From assembly GCF_000237925.1 (NCBI RefSeq), contig NC_031502.1:40134557-40198556 (forward strand): a DNA stretch of 64,000 bases, written 5' to 3'. Below, one piece after another: positions 47,121-60,325 of the stretch; within the stretch, counting starts at the first letter, position 1, and each line of letters begins with the position of its first letter. The position numbers and the translations under genes were made by a program. The notes below the pieces were generated by a model that was not told where the DNA came from, ran no database searches, and was given only the letters and a program-made list of their open reading frames with translations. Source of the stretch: Schistosoma mansoni. Its lineage: Eukaryota; Platyhelminthes; Trematoda; Strigeidida; Schistosomatidae.

Positions 47121-48036
47121 ATACCAATATTGTTGAAGTTTTATTAAGAATTAACTTGTAATATTTAAGTATCGAGGATGTTATATATTTATAGAAACAA
47201 AACGAATTCAATTCTTGATATACTACTCTTAATATGAACTCAAAGGTGAAAAGAAATAGTTCTTTGCTGAAATATTTATTTATTTTTTTTAATGGAAGGG
47301 TTTTATCTCAGTGTAATTAAAATTTTCAGGTATTGAATAAAGAAGGGAGGTTGTGTAGTTAAGCTAAATAATCAAAAATTATCGAGAGCTTAAGTTATGT
47401 AATAGCTTTGAAAGTAATAAGTGGTGTGGAATTTCCTTTTTTTGCTCAAGTTTTTAATAAGTGATAAGGATCAGTCTTTTTGTTGATAAGATGATAGACA
47501 ACTAAAGAATGGATAATTATAGTGTTCTAAGCTGGCTATATTCACTATTTGAAAATAAGATAAATTTATTTTTATTGTTTTGAGCATCTTTCCATCTTTG
47601 AATGAAAGTAAACCCTGATTTATGATTAATAGAGGGATAAATCACAATCCTAAGAAAGTTATTGATCATTTTTTATCAAAATTTAACAGGAAAACACGAG
47701 ACTTTAACATGATTCCATAATCAGTTATAATTAATAGTGTTTACTGTGTATTTAGTTTCCAGACTTTATAACTAAATAGAGATAATCATCAAAGCTAATA
47801 AAAAAACTCAACTAGAATCTCCTTTCAAAAACTTAATTAAGACAGTTTTTTATGATATCAAAATGAAAAAGCCATGAAAAGAAATATTGAACTAGGCTAT
47901 TTCTCCCATAAAATTTAAATGATTACAATGAAAGATTGGGTGAGATTGTAAAACGTTCTCAGGATATATTTAATCGTACAAACTAATATGGAACAAATAA
48001 ACATACCTTTTTATTTCAGTAAATAATTTCTTATTA

Positions 48037-48463
48037 TAAGCAAAGATGGATAGTGGCTAGCAGTGGAATCCAGGATGCGCGTTTTGCCCTTTTTGGGACT
48101 TGTCAGCTGGATGTACCTGCATCTCAGAGTTGATGTTCATTCTGGGACTTGAACCCAGTCTCGTTCGCTTCAAACGCCATCACGTTATCCACTCAGCTCC
48201 TGAGTCCTGATAACCACTTGCTTGTGCAATGGGATGTAGTTTAAATTCACTTGGTATTATTTGTTTGAATCTCTCCATTGATGTTTAGGACTGCAATTGA
48301 TCAGTCTCTTATTGGCTATATGTGCATACTGTGCGTATTGTCTCGATATAGCCTTAATTCCCAAGCATCATAAGCAAAGATGCACATATGCCAATAAGAG
48401 ACTGATCAATTACAGTCCTAAACATCAATGCGAAGATTTAAACAAATAATACCAAGTGAATTT
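48037..48463. mobile_element. Family A SINE, inverted composite
   Basis: A minus-strand copy (48041-48381) covers one unit plus the tail of the preceding unit. A plus-strand tail (from about 48382, GATGCACATATGCC to AGTGAATTTAA) follows, so the two tails face each other. The core reads CTGACAA. Confidence 0.82.
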
Positions 48464-49184
48464 AATATTTTTTTTATGTTTAAAAAGATTTATTAATATA
48501 TCACTGTAAACAATCAACTGAAGAAGAAAAACGGACACGAGATAGTGATATATATTAATAGGAAACAATAAGAAATGGTGAAAGCAATAGTAATGATTGA
48601 ATGTTTAAAAATGAGTTGTTATTTTACACAAATACATAACTATCTACTTTGATCAACAAAAAGTTAGGACAGAATATGTTTTTTTCACATAAATCTTTGA
48701 AAGAATAGAAATACTGAGCCGATACAATTGAATTAATGAATCAATATGAAGGCAAACAATTGGTAAAGTTTATCTTACATATGTCAAATGATACTTTGAT
48801 ACTTTATAATGCTGATCAATATTTACTTGTAAAACTAGTTGACAGAATAGATCCAGAACGATATTCATTAGTTGATGGAAATGAAGTGATTTAGTTACTA
48901 TTAAGGATTCTTAAGGATTATCAACAACTCTTCAACATTAAGATAGTTTTATACGGTGTCAAGTTAATTTGGTTTATGGTCAAATCGCATTTCAAAAAAT
49001 AAAATTTGATCACCTTTAAGGTTAGAAAAGTCTGTTATTAATAACTATTTAGTGATTGGTTCGTATAATTAACGAACATTTTGATTATCACTTATCAATC
49101 AACATGATAACTATAAAATAAATTTGAAACTATGAAGGGAATTGAATAATCATGAAACTTAAAGATCTCAGTAGAAATTCTGTC

Positions 49185-49385
49185 TTGGTTGAAGTTAGAC
49201 ATTAACACTGTAAGATGCCTGCTTAATGATCTAGAGGTTAAACCTTCGCGCGGGATACAAATGGTCCTGAGTTTGATCTTGGATGCACACTACTGAGGAG
49301 TTCTATACTAGGACGAAACAACCTTCCAGTGCTTCCAGGATTTCAATAAAGATCTAACATTGATCAGTTCATGATCTTAACCAAA
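49185..49385 (+). mobile_element. Family B SINE, diverged subfamily
   Basis: The leader, tRNA-like head and hammerhead region (CTGAGGA, GAAA, TTC triplet) are recognisable, with a different tail (ACATTGATCAGTTCATGATC). Confidence 0.7.
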
Positions 49386-50235
49386 ATTCTATCTTGGCTA
49401 GTCGATTTCTTCATATTTAAAATCCTCAATTTATGATTTAGAATGTGGTTTATCTTATTTAACAATTTATCATCCATATTTATACTAAAGATATAAATTC
49501 TTTCATGAAAGACAACATCAAAGTGAATGATCGTATATGAATGAGTCAGTATAAATTAAGTAAGAAGAATGTTTAATTTAATTTTCGAATTATTGTAAAA
49601 AGACAATTACATATGAAGTCATGTCCAATTTCAATTGACTTATTAACTATAAACAAGTATGCTTCTAATTTCTCATTCTTGTTATTCGGGATAAAATTAC
49701 TTTGATTCACTTTGTAGTTGTCGGTTTTTATATTTCTCTTTTAATTATTTTTTTTCTTTTTTTTCTTGGTTTGAAAGTGAAGAGTTACAGCTTTATCAAA
49801 TTTTAGTTAGTATATTCATGAAGATAAACCTATTTCATAGATAGATATAATTAAACTAGTACAAAGAGAATGTGATTCATATAATTTCTAATTTTCAATG
49901 AAAACAACTTCAAACAAAAAGATAATGATTAGTTGTACTTTCATTAAACCTTGGAGGGAAGAAGATGAATGGAAAATATCAAAATAATGGACGAAAAGTA
50001 GGTAACATACTACTCATTAGTAATAAATGTTTCATTCATATTTATCCTTTAATTTTTTTTTTGTTTTGAGCAAATAAGTGAATTATTTGATAATCTATAA
50101 TTCTTCATTTTAACTTTATTGTTCTGGCTATGTTCTGGCTACAATAATTCCGGTTGCCTTTTTATAAAGAGAAAACCAAATTACAAGAAAACTAAAAAGG
50201 CGATTATTATAGCTAAATTTTATACAAGTATGAAG

Positions 50236-50550
50236 TTGTATTATGGTATGGGCTATTTATATCCACACAAGTAGTATATGACGATGGTCGGGCATTGAAT
50301 GTATTTCACTAGAAGATCGATAAGGAGAAAACGGTAACGGGACGCAGTTGGTATGAGAATGCATGAACAATAATAATCGGAGACTATGGACTGATATTTG
50401 CAGAAGGAATAGTTAAGATTGAGACAATTAATTGATAGTTTGCAAATTAACTGTTTACTGTATGGTTGTCAAATTTTAGTGAGACAGTCTGTAATTTCCA
50501 TGTCAAATACATTCGATTGTCCCCACTTGTGTTCTTGTTCACTACAGTAT
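50236..50550 (+). repeat. Family E dispersed repeat, subfamily 2
   Basis: Begins ATGGTATGGGCTATTTATATCC and ends GTTCACTACAGTATG. Confidence 0.75.
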
Positions 50551-50566
50551 GTGCTTATAATTATTA

Positions 50567-50642
50567 TTATTGTAGGACTTCTCAGTAGTGCTCATCCACG
50601 ATCCCGCCTCGCTAGATTCGAACCCAGGACCTACCAGTCTCA
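50567..50642 (-). mobile_element. Family B SINE fragment joined to family E repeat
   Basis: A piece covering the ribozyme 5' side to the B box (minus strand) directly follows the 3' end of a family E repeat. Confidence 0.68.
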
Positions 50643-50972
50643 ATAACAAGTTTCATTTAGAAAGAAAATAGCTACATAAAATAGATTCATTACAAGTTTC
50701 TGAAATAAAACAAAGAAAAAAGGATAAAGATTAACTATTTCCCTATTCAGTAAACGTATAGTTTATCTTATAGTCAAATAATAATGAGTATTTTATCAGA
50801 ATATAGATTTAATTTCTACTAATTAACTTTTAAACAAGTTTTTATTGTCAGCTATGTATAGATTTTTTCGGATTTCGGTAAGTAGTAGAATACAGAACAG
50901 ATCTTTTCTACTATTTAGTTTTCATAAGATACCCATGATATACCTGCATTACAATAATATAGTGTACACTAT

Positions 50973-51097
50973 AACTCCGCCTGTAGTTCTTCTCGAGTTA
51001 CTACCGGTCCCAAGCCTGGGAAAAGAAGGAGGGTTGGGCATAGGGTTAGCGACCCCATCCCATAGAAAAACTAACTCGCTAAAAAAACGCTAACCAG
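50973..51097 (+). mobile_element. 124-base structured repeat
   Basis: A second copy of the unit at 39219, with imperfect flanking repeats TAGTGTACAC and TAGTATACAC. The first stem is TTCTT/AAGAA here, a paired change. Confidence 0.85.
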
Positions 51098-51296
51098 TAG
51101 TATACACAGTGAATCGTAATCGATTTTATCACTGATTCCGAATAACTAATAATTTACTAAATGGGTCCGGTATTATTTGCACTTTCTGTTTGATGACATT
51201 GTAAATTACTTTAAATATCTCTATTGACAGTTTTTCTAATTTTATTATGATATCACTGACTATATAAGACATTAAATAGAAATAATATATTTTTAT

Positions 51297-51486
51297 CAGA
51301 AGGGGTTTTTGTGGAGATTTAGTATTTTCATACGCGAGACTAGTAGATCCTGGGTTCAAATCTCGCGAGGCGAGGTCGTGGATGCGCACTGCTAAGGAGT
51401 CCCACAATGGGACGAAATGGCCGTCTAGTGCTTCCGGGTTTTCGATGGTGGTCTAGCTTCAATTGACTCAGGCTTTCAACTATGAA
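51297..51486. mobile_element. Family B SINE, inverted composite
   Basis: A 36-base minus-strand tail is joined to a plus-strand piece starting ACGCGAGACTAG. The core is CTAAGGA, so it is inactive by sequence. Confidence 0.8.
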
Positions 51487-51488
51487 AC

Positions 51489-51615
51489 TAATATATTTGT
51501 AAAATCTCAGAGAATAAGATTTTACAAATATATTATTGCTATTTAATGTCTTACATCAACTCGGCGCCCAAATACTGTGAAACTATTCGATCTAATTTAG
51601 ACGAAAGTTCTTATA
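51489..51615 (+). repeat. Family D repeat with a perfect palindrome
   Basis: The palindrome has 19-base arms (TAATATATTTGTAAAATCT and complement; 51489-51507 and 51517-51535) around nine bases, followed by the same 80 bases found at the end of the 21500 copy. Confidence 0.78.
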
Positions 51616-52609
51616 TATACTGACTATCTAAGTAATTAACATATTTAGTTTGTTTCTATAATAATAATTTAAATAGTATAATCTAAAAAAAATATTCCCA
51701 ATAGGATAGTTTTCACAAACGGTCTACATAATAATAACCAATGGATTACTTTAATCATAAATATTCTTTATCACTTTAGGGATTTTCATAACATTCTTTT
51801 AGTAATAAGGTAATCCTTAAGCTTATTGACGATACTCATGTATATTTGAGAAGAAAAAATTATTTGTCTGAATGTTTTCCCATTCTAAATATAAGACTCG
51901 AAAAGAAAATGTGATGTTATTATTATGTAATAATGATAAGTATATCATATTATTTTTCTTATTTCCTTCATGATTTAACTCAACCACCTATTATGCAACA
52001 TAATATATATATATTCTAACAGACGTTTTCAAACATGCAAACCATGTATTCCTTATTATTATGTGCATACTCAAAAGGATTCTCATTAGCATATATTTGT
52101 TGTGTTTTTTTTCTGTTATGTTCATAACCAGAGTTTTGACTAGTATGTTTTTTTCTGTGTATTATCATCTTGTACATTGCAGACAACTAAATGATTCTAT
52201 TTAATTGCTTCTTTAACCAAAATCCTTGTAGATATCGTGTGCCTTGTAAACATGTATGTCCGGGGATATGTATGCATGTATGATGATATTTCATGAATCG
52301 GATTTTATTTTACCATTAAAAAAAATTGAAATGTATGAATTTATTTTTTTTAATTTTTGTTATTGTTAAGAAGATTATCTTTAAAAAATGATTTTTATAT
52401 TTGGGGAAACAGGAAGGTAGAAAAAAAAGGGAGGGGGGAAACATAATTCTATACATGATAGTTCTACTCTTTTTTAGTTTAATTACGTAGATTTTGATTT
52501 GTTCAGTAATTATTATAGGTAGATTTAATTGTCTATTCTACAATAGAACAAATTGTTATTTGATCTGGGTTCTTTTTTCTTCTTCCATTTTAACATAGTA
52601 CATTTATTT

Positions 52610-52866
52610 GTTAATATTGCTCAACTTGTTGCTCGACTTCGTGGATTGGTTGAAGTTAGACATTAGCACCTTTGGATACCGGCTCAGTGGTCTATCGGTT
52701 AAGTGCTTTGGCGCGAGACTGTTAGATCCTGGGTTTGAATCTCATGAGACGAGATCGTGGATGCGCACTGATAAGGAGTCCCACAATAGGATGAAACGGC
52801 CATCCAGTGCTTTCAGGTTTCCGATGGTGGTCTAGCTTCAATTGACTCATGATTTCAACTATATAT
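52610..52866 (+). mobile_element. Family B SINE
   Basis: A near full-length copy with tRNA-like head; the core is ATAAGGA and GAAA is kept, so the ribozyme is broken. Confidence 0.83.
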
Positions 52867-53276
52867 AATATTAAATAAGTTTAAAATTTCCCATTCTTTT
52901 ATATCAGTTTATGTTATTTGAAAATAATTCTACTGTTACATTCTTTCCAATATAAGTAGTAGAACAAGATTATTTTAAAACATTTTTTAATATCATAACA
53001 TGAAATGTAACAAAGTTTCTTAGGTTACATTCCTTTGAAGTTTACAAATTTTTTTTGTTTATTTCCTGTTATTCATTCTAATCTAAATTGACTTCTTCAA
53101 AGTCTTCATTACAGAAATAATTTAGTTTATTGTGTTACTTTAGTAAAACAATTCAAAAAAGAAATGATGTATTTTTTATTAACTAGAATCTTTTATAGTA
53201 CACAAAACATACTACTAACAAAGTATGTATTTATATACTAAGACAAAATTAATTTATTTATCATGCTTAATCATAA

Positions 53277-53437
53277 AAAGAGGAAGGTCGAATAACATAT
53301 TGCACAAAGAATTGGAAGCGAACATGAAAAGGATGAATAGCAACTGGAAAGGATTGCTCAGGACAGGGTTGGATGGAGAGTGCTGGTGGGTGGCCTATGA
53401 TCCTTCACGAGGAGTAACAGGAGTAAGTAAGTAAGTT
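53277..53437 (+). mobile_element. RTE-type LINE, 3' end
   Basis: It encodes KRGRSNNILHKELEANMKRM and NSNWKGLL, the C-terminal signature of this RTE family, then a TAAG repeat. Confidence 0.82.
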
Positions 53438-54315
53438 AATCGTAAATAATCCGACGAAAATCTATAGACAATTGTTACAATCCTGACAAAATTCATTTAG
53501 GTTATCATTAGACAGAGAACTACGAAAAAGTAAATAGTACCAGACAGTTATGATATTTTGATTTGTAATATGATTATAATCTGTTGTAATCTGTGAGTAT
53601 TCATAAGGGATATCTACTAATTAGTACCCTTTCATAAACTATAAACTACGCAATATTAACTTGTTTTTTTAAACATATTTACGAGCATTCAAATGAAATA
53701 CATGAATAATGATGTTAATATACTTGAAAGCTGATTTAAAATTCCAATTTCTCAACTTTTATTATGACAACAGAGTATTCTGTTGGAGAATTCATTGGTT
53801 GTCTAGAGAGAAAAATAATGTACAGAGTTATTTTCCATATCATATGGGTTTATAGAGAACTTTTAATGTTATTCTGATTACGAATCAACCTAAGTTAGAT
53901 AATCATTGAAAACATGAAAGCAATCGAGAGCTAATATTTGTCTCCTTAGAAGTTCCTATCCACTTCTTTACAGATCAAACAATATAATAAAATTGATTAG
54001 GTTTATTTTCTTGCAAAAATATGAACTTTTTTGCAGTTTAGGATCAGTTTAAAACGTAACATTCATAACTACTACTTTAACGTATATCTTACCTAATTAT
54101 TTTAAGGGGAAAATTCGTGCCTGATGGTGTCTTATTAATTATTATAGTCCAAAACTTTATTTTGTGACACATTTAATCTGATATACAACGTATTCGTCTT
54201 TCCATTATACTTTAATTAAATGTACATTTTTAACTCGGACTCCATTGTTCACGGCTTCTCACTAGAACTCCAGGGGTTAAATCTTGTAGTTAGTCTTTAG
54301 TGAGTACATGAATGT

Positions 54316-54461
54316 TATCGGTATACGAATTTGTGGAGATTGTAGTATTTTTATTGTTGATTCACGAATCGATCTAAGCTATACCATCATTGAAAAAGCT
54401 TAGATCAACTCGTGAATCAACATTCAAAATACTACAATCTCTACAAATTCGTTTACTGACA
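54316..54461. repeat. Long palindrome from a family B tail
   Basis: Arms at 54326-54380 and 54397-54451 are reverse complements with about five mismatches in 55 bases, and the pairing extends a little outward. The loop is 16 bases. The arm sequence (CTCTACAAATTCG) resembles a diverged family B 3' end, and a family B leader fragment lies just left at about 54236. Confidence 0.85.
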
Positions 54462-56384
54462 AATTCATTTGTTTGTTTTTTGTACGAATAAAAATATTCT
54501 TTATAAATTTCTCCTATAAAGAGAGTTCAGACTGAAAATTAAACACTTGTGCATATTTATGTCGATACTTTATAGTCAGCATTGTCAAGTGAAAGTGTTT
54601 ATTATTTACTACGAAATAAGCGGGAAAACTTTTAAACGGACATGTTTTACAGAACTCTTTAAACTTCGTTGACCATGAGATTGCTCGCTCCTAAAACATG
54701 ACAATAGGCTGTAGAAATGCAAAGTTATTACACAATACATATTTATAGCCTTCAAACATCCATTCGCATCTTTCGGTGTGTTCCGCCATCTCATTGGTCT
54801 TCTTGTTTGATATTCAAGTGTTCTACCAGTACCGTGCTTTCGATTCACTGAAACTCTTCACTCTGTCTGACAATTGTGGTAATTTCAACGTCACATTCCG
54901 CCACACACTTCTTACGAACAATCCTGTGAGTAGCGTTCACTACACTATTTCTATCAACTTAACGTTACAAAAATAAATTAGATCACTGTAAATCTATTCA
55001 CTTATCACTAACACAACGATGAAAATGCAATAAAAATCTATATTACATAATGTAAACTGTAGATTAGTAAGTTTACAACAGGTGATGCATCGAATTGGCA
55101 GTCATAGTATTAAACTGCGGTATAATACATTCTGTAAGACTGTTTTCCGATGACACTATTTGTAAATGAATAGAAGTTTACGCGTTTAGAAGTTAAATCA
55201 TAAAACTTGTAGTATAACTTAAATCAATAATATTAATTTATAGTTTATGATAAGTCAGATAGTTAACCACATAAAAGGTACCAGACTTATCAACTGAATA
55301 AGTTAGAGGTATAAATCAGTTTAAGGAACAGAGAATAATACAAACAATTCATTATGTATAATGTATAAACATAAGATAACTATCTTCAAGATTGTTTCAG
55401 AAGTTCAGTCATTTCGTTGTTATGTAAATGACAGTGACAGTGGAAAACATTTCATCCAGTTGTTATTTTCTATCACAAATGTTAGATCATAAATGAATAT
55501 AATCAGTATAATTGGTGAATGAAAAATTATTTAAAAATGAGTAAAGAAACTAATGATGATCCTTACTTAACAACAATAATTCAAGATTAAAGGATGATCA
55601 ATCGATTTCAAATACTTAATTGGTAAGTATATCGGTTTAACAAGTAGAAATAATATTTAAAAAAATTATTCATTCCTCAAAGACTTTAATATTTACCTTT
55701 GATTATTCATTTCTTATCTGATCAGTCTATCCATATTGATTAAAAAGTCTGTTTATAGAAAACTGTTATATTTAATCAATTATCCGGTAGTCTTATCTTA
55801 TGTTAACTGTTTAGTTTAAGTTTGACTATTTGGTTTTGCGACAAAACTGTCTATTAATCTATGTATGTTAAATTAATGAGTTTATCAGTTGGTTGTTTAA
55901 TTATAATATAGATACTTAAGTTTCAGTGAGATAGGTAATATGATAGGGAAATGTTTATATGTATAATTAAGACTAGAAGGTTATTGATTGGAGAAATCCT
56001 TGAAGGAGTCAAAATTTTAAATTGAACTATTAAAACTTATCTAAATTGTCAATTCTGTCTGTAGAATACTAACAAATTCACTCGATTAACTGTTATCTAA
56101 TGAAACCCACAACAAACGAGAAAAGTAAATTTAAAAAATAATTTCCTGAATAAAAATACTTCACCTATTAGTTATTCATATGTTCTTAGCTAAGTTCAGT
56201 TCATGAATGAAATTTCAATATATATGTTTCGTCTAATATAAGAAAATGTCAGATGTGAACGAACAAATATAAGATGGAGAATTAGTGAAAACTGATACCA
56301 CCAGACAATTGTTTTATTCTAGTTTGACAATGTTCAACTATTTTATATTCATCATAAGTATTTAGAAATAAAATTGATTTTTAT

Positions 56385-56600
56385 TGAAACCATGAACCGA
56401 TCTAAGTTGAACAACCACCAGAAACTAGAAACACTGGACCACCGTTTCTTTCTAGTGTGGAACTACTCAGCATTGCACTTTCATAATCTTGCATGTGGAC
56501 TTAGAATCTAGGACCTTCAATCTTGCTTAACATCTAGATCACTAACCTCAATCAATCCATGATGATGTACGAACGTTGTTAAACATCTTCAACAATCTCC
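56385..56600 (-). mobile_element. Family B SINE, diverged subfamily
   Basis: A minus-strand copy with decayed tRNA-like and hammerhead regions (GAACTACTCAGCATTGC on the plus strand). Confidence 0.65.
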
Positions 56601-57107
56601 ATAACCCCATGACTTTGTAAAACAAAAACACTTAGTTCGATAAAGTGATAATCACTTGTGCAGTATGTATGTTTTTTTCATTCATATGTGTTAAAGATTT
56701 AGTTTTATAATCATTTTTATTCTTTCCCAACTACTTCTTCACTTCTATTCTTTGTCTTGATGTATGGAGTCGTAAATATAATAGCAAAGTGGAATTCCCC
56801 CATTTATTATTTATAATAATAATTCAATGAATTTGACAATAATTATATTTCTGTCGTGGCCGTTTGTATAAAGACTCATACCTAACTAATAATTGATAGT
56901 ATTTTTATTCATCATTGCGACATATTTTCCGTCTGAAGATTACTTCTGATTTATTTTTGGTAATTTATAAATTATGAGGTATTCCGTTATCATTTAACAA
57001 CGTCCGCTTGAAGGAACTTTTGTAGAATGACACCTCTTTTCAAACTACTGAAGACAACGTACATGATTATATGTCTATATGGAAGGCTGTTATTTTCTGT
57101 TTTCAAC

Positions 57108-57570
57108 TATATATTTATTTATTTTGAACACATAAACATTGGTACAAGGGGGCACCAAATACATAACAATAACAATGAGGCCATTAGCAGTTATCGTTGA
57201 TTTATGTGTGGGCTGTGATACTGCTCGGGTGCCCAGACGGTAGTAGGTGGGTTTTTAGGGGGCCACACCTCGAGACTCCGACCTAAAAAGTCTGATCTAC
57301 AAGGCAGTGGGACAACGTTAGATGATGCAGTTCCATGTTGGACGGTGACCAACGATTGGGTCATACACCATTTGTTCCCTCAGGATCCTGGGTCCCATGT
57401 GCACCATTAGTTTGGAGTCATGTTTTTCAAATCCCCCCAGTGGATCTTCCACGTCCACTAACTCGGTTAAAGCGCCAAACATTCGTTTTTCGTCCTCTCA
57501 ATTTCGTAAACAACAGCCCCTCTGCGAGAAAACTGTGAGTAGGACTTCCCTGGCAGTGGCTGTATACTAT
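57108..57570 (-). mobile_element. AAAT-tailed retroposon (family C), 5' truncated
   Basis: The minus-strand copy has its tail at about 57110-57125 and stops at CCACTGCCAGGG. ACTATATA occurs at both ends and may be the target duplication. Confidence 0.78.
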
Positions 57571-59213
57571 ATAGTTAACTTAAATATCTTTATATTGCTT
57601 AAATTAAAGTGAATATAACCTATATTTTACTTAATGTTGTCAGAAGTAGAATCAGAAATACGAAATTTACTCATGTGTTCTCTATTCAATGAATTTATGA
57701 TTACATTATAAAATCGTATATAATATTAGTGTTCCTATTCATACCATAAATTGAAAGTAGTGCCCACATTAATAAATATCAACAGTTATCTAATTAGTTT
57801 CTAAGTCATAATGCTCATTAACTTCTCTTAAAGTCAAATTCTCTGAGTTGGATCATTCAATCATGAATCTCTACACTATATAATCAGTATAAGCAACATA
57901 AGACAGTAATTTACTTAATTTTACTAGTAATAATAAGGTGATAACAAATAAAAAACAAATTCTGACTGTTACAAATAGCTAAAGTATTTTTTATTCGAAA
58001 TCTGGCCGCTTACAATGTCGGTTCATTCATGTGTAAATATTTGAATAGCATTTTATATAATGACCATCTGTTGTGGGAAATTCGAATTGTCAAGTTATAA
58101 CAAGTCTAAATAGAAGAAGTTTACTTTATATAAACATATATATGCATAGTGAAGTATAATACAATTTCTTTTATTTTGTATTCCCTACAATGTTTCATTC
58201 ACCATCTTTATTCTTTCCATAAATTGTTTTGTATATATTCCCTAGAGACATAGTTGACCAGCCAAAAAATAAAAAAATAAATAATACAAATGAAAATGAA
58301 TATTTTTTTTAAAAAAATGAAAAAAAAATAAAAATAGAAAAAAATATTTCTGCTTCAATGAATCATAATCTCATTGATAATTCGACTAAATAAAAGGAAA
58401 ATAATGAAAAGAAAAAATTGTATTGCATGAATGAGAAATAATTATTTAACTAATATAATGAAACAAAAAGGAAATGAATATTATTTCAATATGTTGACAG
58501 AAAAAGAAAATGGAAATAATTCTAGAACAACAACAACAAAGAAGAAGAAGAGGAAGAGCCTACTTGACAGATTTGATGATGGTTAAAGAGAAAAGTTGAT
58601 TCGAAATCGTTGTGTTGCTTGTTCGGTTATTCTTTTTATTTCTATGTATAAGAATTTAATAAGATTGACAGAAATAGTCTATGAAAATGATTAGTTTTCT
58701 TTTTAAGTTTTCCAATAAGTATAATAATGAGTAGTAGATGTCTTTTTGTAATGGGTGAAATTCAACTTCTTCACTAACATTTTAGTATTGAGTATATTTT
58801 TGACTTTTTATAATTCAGTGACCTCTTTAATCACTATGTATCAATTTAATACTTTATGAATACAAATCACTTATGACTTTAATATTTACACATAAATAAT
58901 CATGCACAATGTCCTTAGTATTTTATATAAACGTCGTTTCAAATGAATGAACATTTGAAACTATACAGTTTGTGTGGAACGATGTGATCAGTTAAGTCAA
59001 TCAAGTCTAGAGTGAAGAAATAACTTACAATGAATGGAAATACTCTTCACTACAAATTGATGGAAATTGAAAACGTGAGTTGTGATTGTTGAGATGATCG
59101 TGAAAATTTTTCGCAATAGAAATGACAAGCTCAGGAAACATTAACAAGCATTTTATCCAATCAGAGTTTGACTAGAAGTTTTGCTAGAAACATCACGAAA
59201 ATGAAAAGTAACA

Positions 59214-59460
59214 TGTAGAGGTTCTGATCGGCTGATTACTACACTACTACTATGTTTAGTAACATTCCAGAATTTTCAAGAAAACTCAAGGACTTCTAAA
59301 ATACTATAAAAATTCCATATTTTCTGTACATAAATGAACCTTTGGAGTAAAGTGCTTCCCGTGTATATTGCACCTTTTCTCTCTTGTTCAAGTCGCTGTG
59401 TAGTTCTAGCTTGGGGTTTACGAGACTAGCTTAGGATCCGAATATAGCGTTCACTCAACA
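59214..59460 (+). mobile_element. LTR-like fossil, possible solo LTR
   Basis: A 247-base segment beginning TGTAGAGG and ending CTCAACA, with a TATA-like ACTATAAAAA box in its middle. This layout fits a retrotransposon LTR. No matching second LTR, internal region or target duplication was recognised in the window. Confidence 0.4.
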
Positions 59461-59770
59461 AGACTTATCAGTGATTCAGTTCTCTATGAAGTCCAAAAAT
59501 TCTACATTAAATACCATGTTAGGTAGTTCAAGTGCACTGCCCCAAGACAACAGTTAAAAAATTCCTGTTTTTTACCCTTTTTCTGCTGGGATTCACTAAG
59601 TGAGAAAATCACCTAACACTAATTGAATAATGTAAAAGCTAGAATCGATGAATAGAAAAATAAAATGAAATTATCATGAGGTCAATTATTAAAAAAATAT
59701 AGTAACAGGATATAACATAAACTAAGTGTATATCTGTCTACAAATGATTATAAAACAAAAATCTTATAAT

Positions 59771-60325
59771 CAGAAGGGGTTTTGTAGAGATTTAGTATTT
59801 TCATAGTTGGAAGCATGAGTCAATTGAAGCTTGACCACCAAGGAAAACCTGGAAGCACTGGATGGCTGTTTCGTCTTATCATGGGACTCCTCAACAGTGC
59901 ACATCCACGACCTCGCCACGCGAGATTCGAACCCAGGATCTATCAGTCTCGCGCGCGGGCGCTTAACCTCTAGACCACTGGGTCAACATCAGATGGTGTT
60001 TATGTCTAACTTCAACCAATCCACGAAGTTGAGCAAGCGTTCACCAATTGTCTTCGGTGAGTTCCTATCTCACAACAGACCTGGTTTGAACTCCACTGGT
60101 CACTGCTTCTCACTAGAACTCCAGGAGTCAGTCACTAGTGCCGGCTCAATGGTCTATCGGTTAAGTGCTTGCGCGCGAGACTGGTATGTCCTGGGTTCGA
60201 ATCTCGCGAGGCGAGGTCGTGGATGCGCACTGCTAAGGAGTCCCACAGTAAGACGAGTTGGCCGTCCAGTGTTTTCAGGTTTTCCTTGGTGATCTAGCTT
60301 CAACTGACTTATGCTTTCAAAAATG
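59771..60325. mobile_element. Family B SINE, largest inverted composite
   Basis: A complete minus-strand copy including the long leader (59771-60128) is joined head to head with a plus-strand copy starting at the tRNA-like head (TGCCGGCTCAATGG). Both ribozyme cores are mutated (TTGAGGA and CTAAGGA). Confidence 0.85.

Noticed and set aside
59028-59170. Possible upstream DDR exon with hydrophobic residues and a GTAAGT donor in phase 1
   Set aside because: No ATG in that frame before a stop and no homology; a donor alone is not enough.
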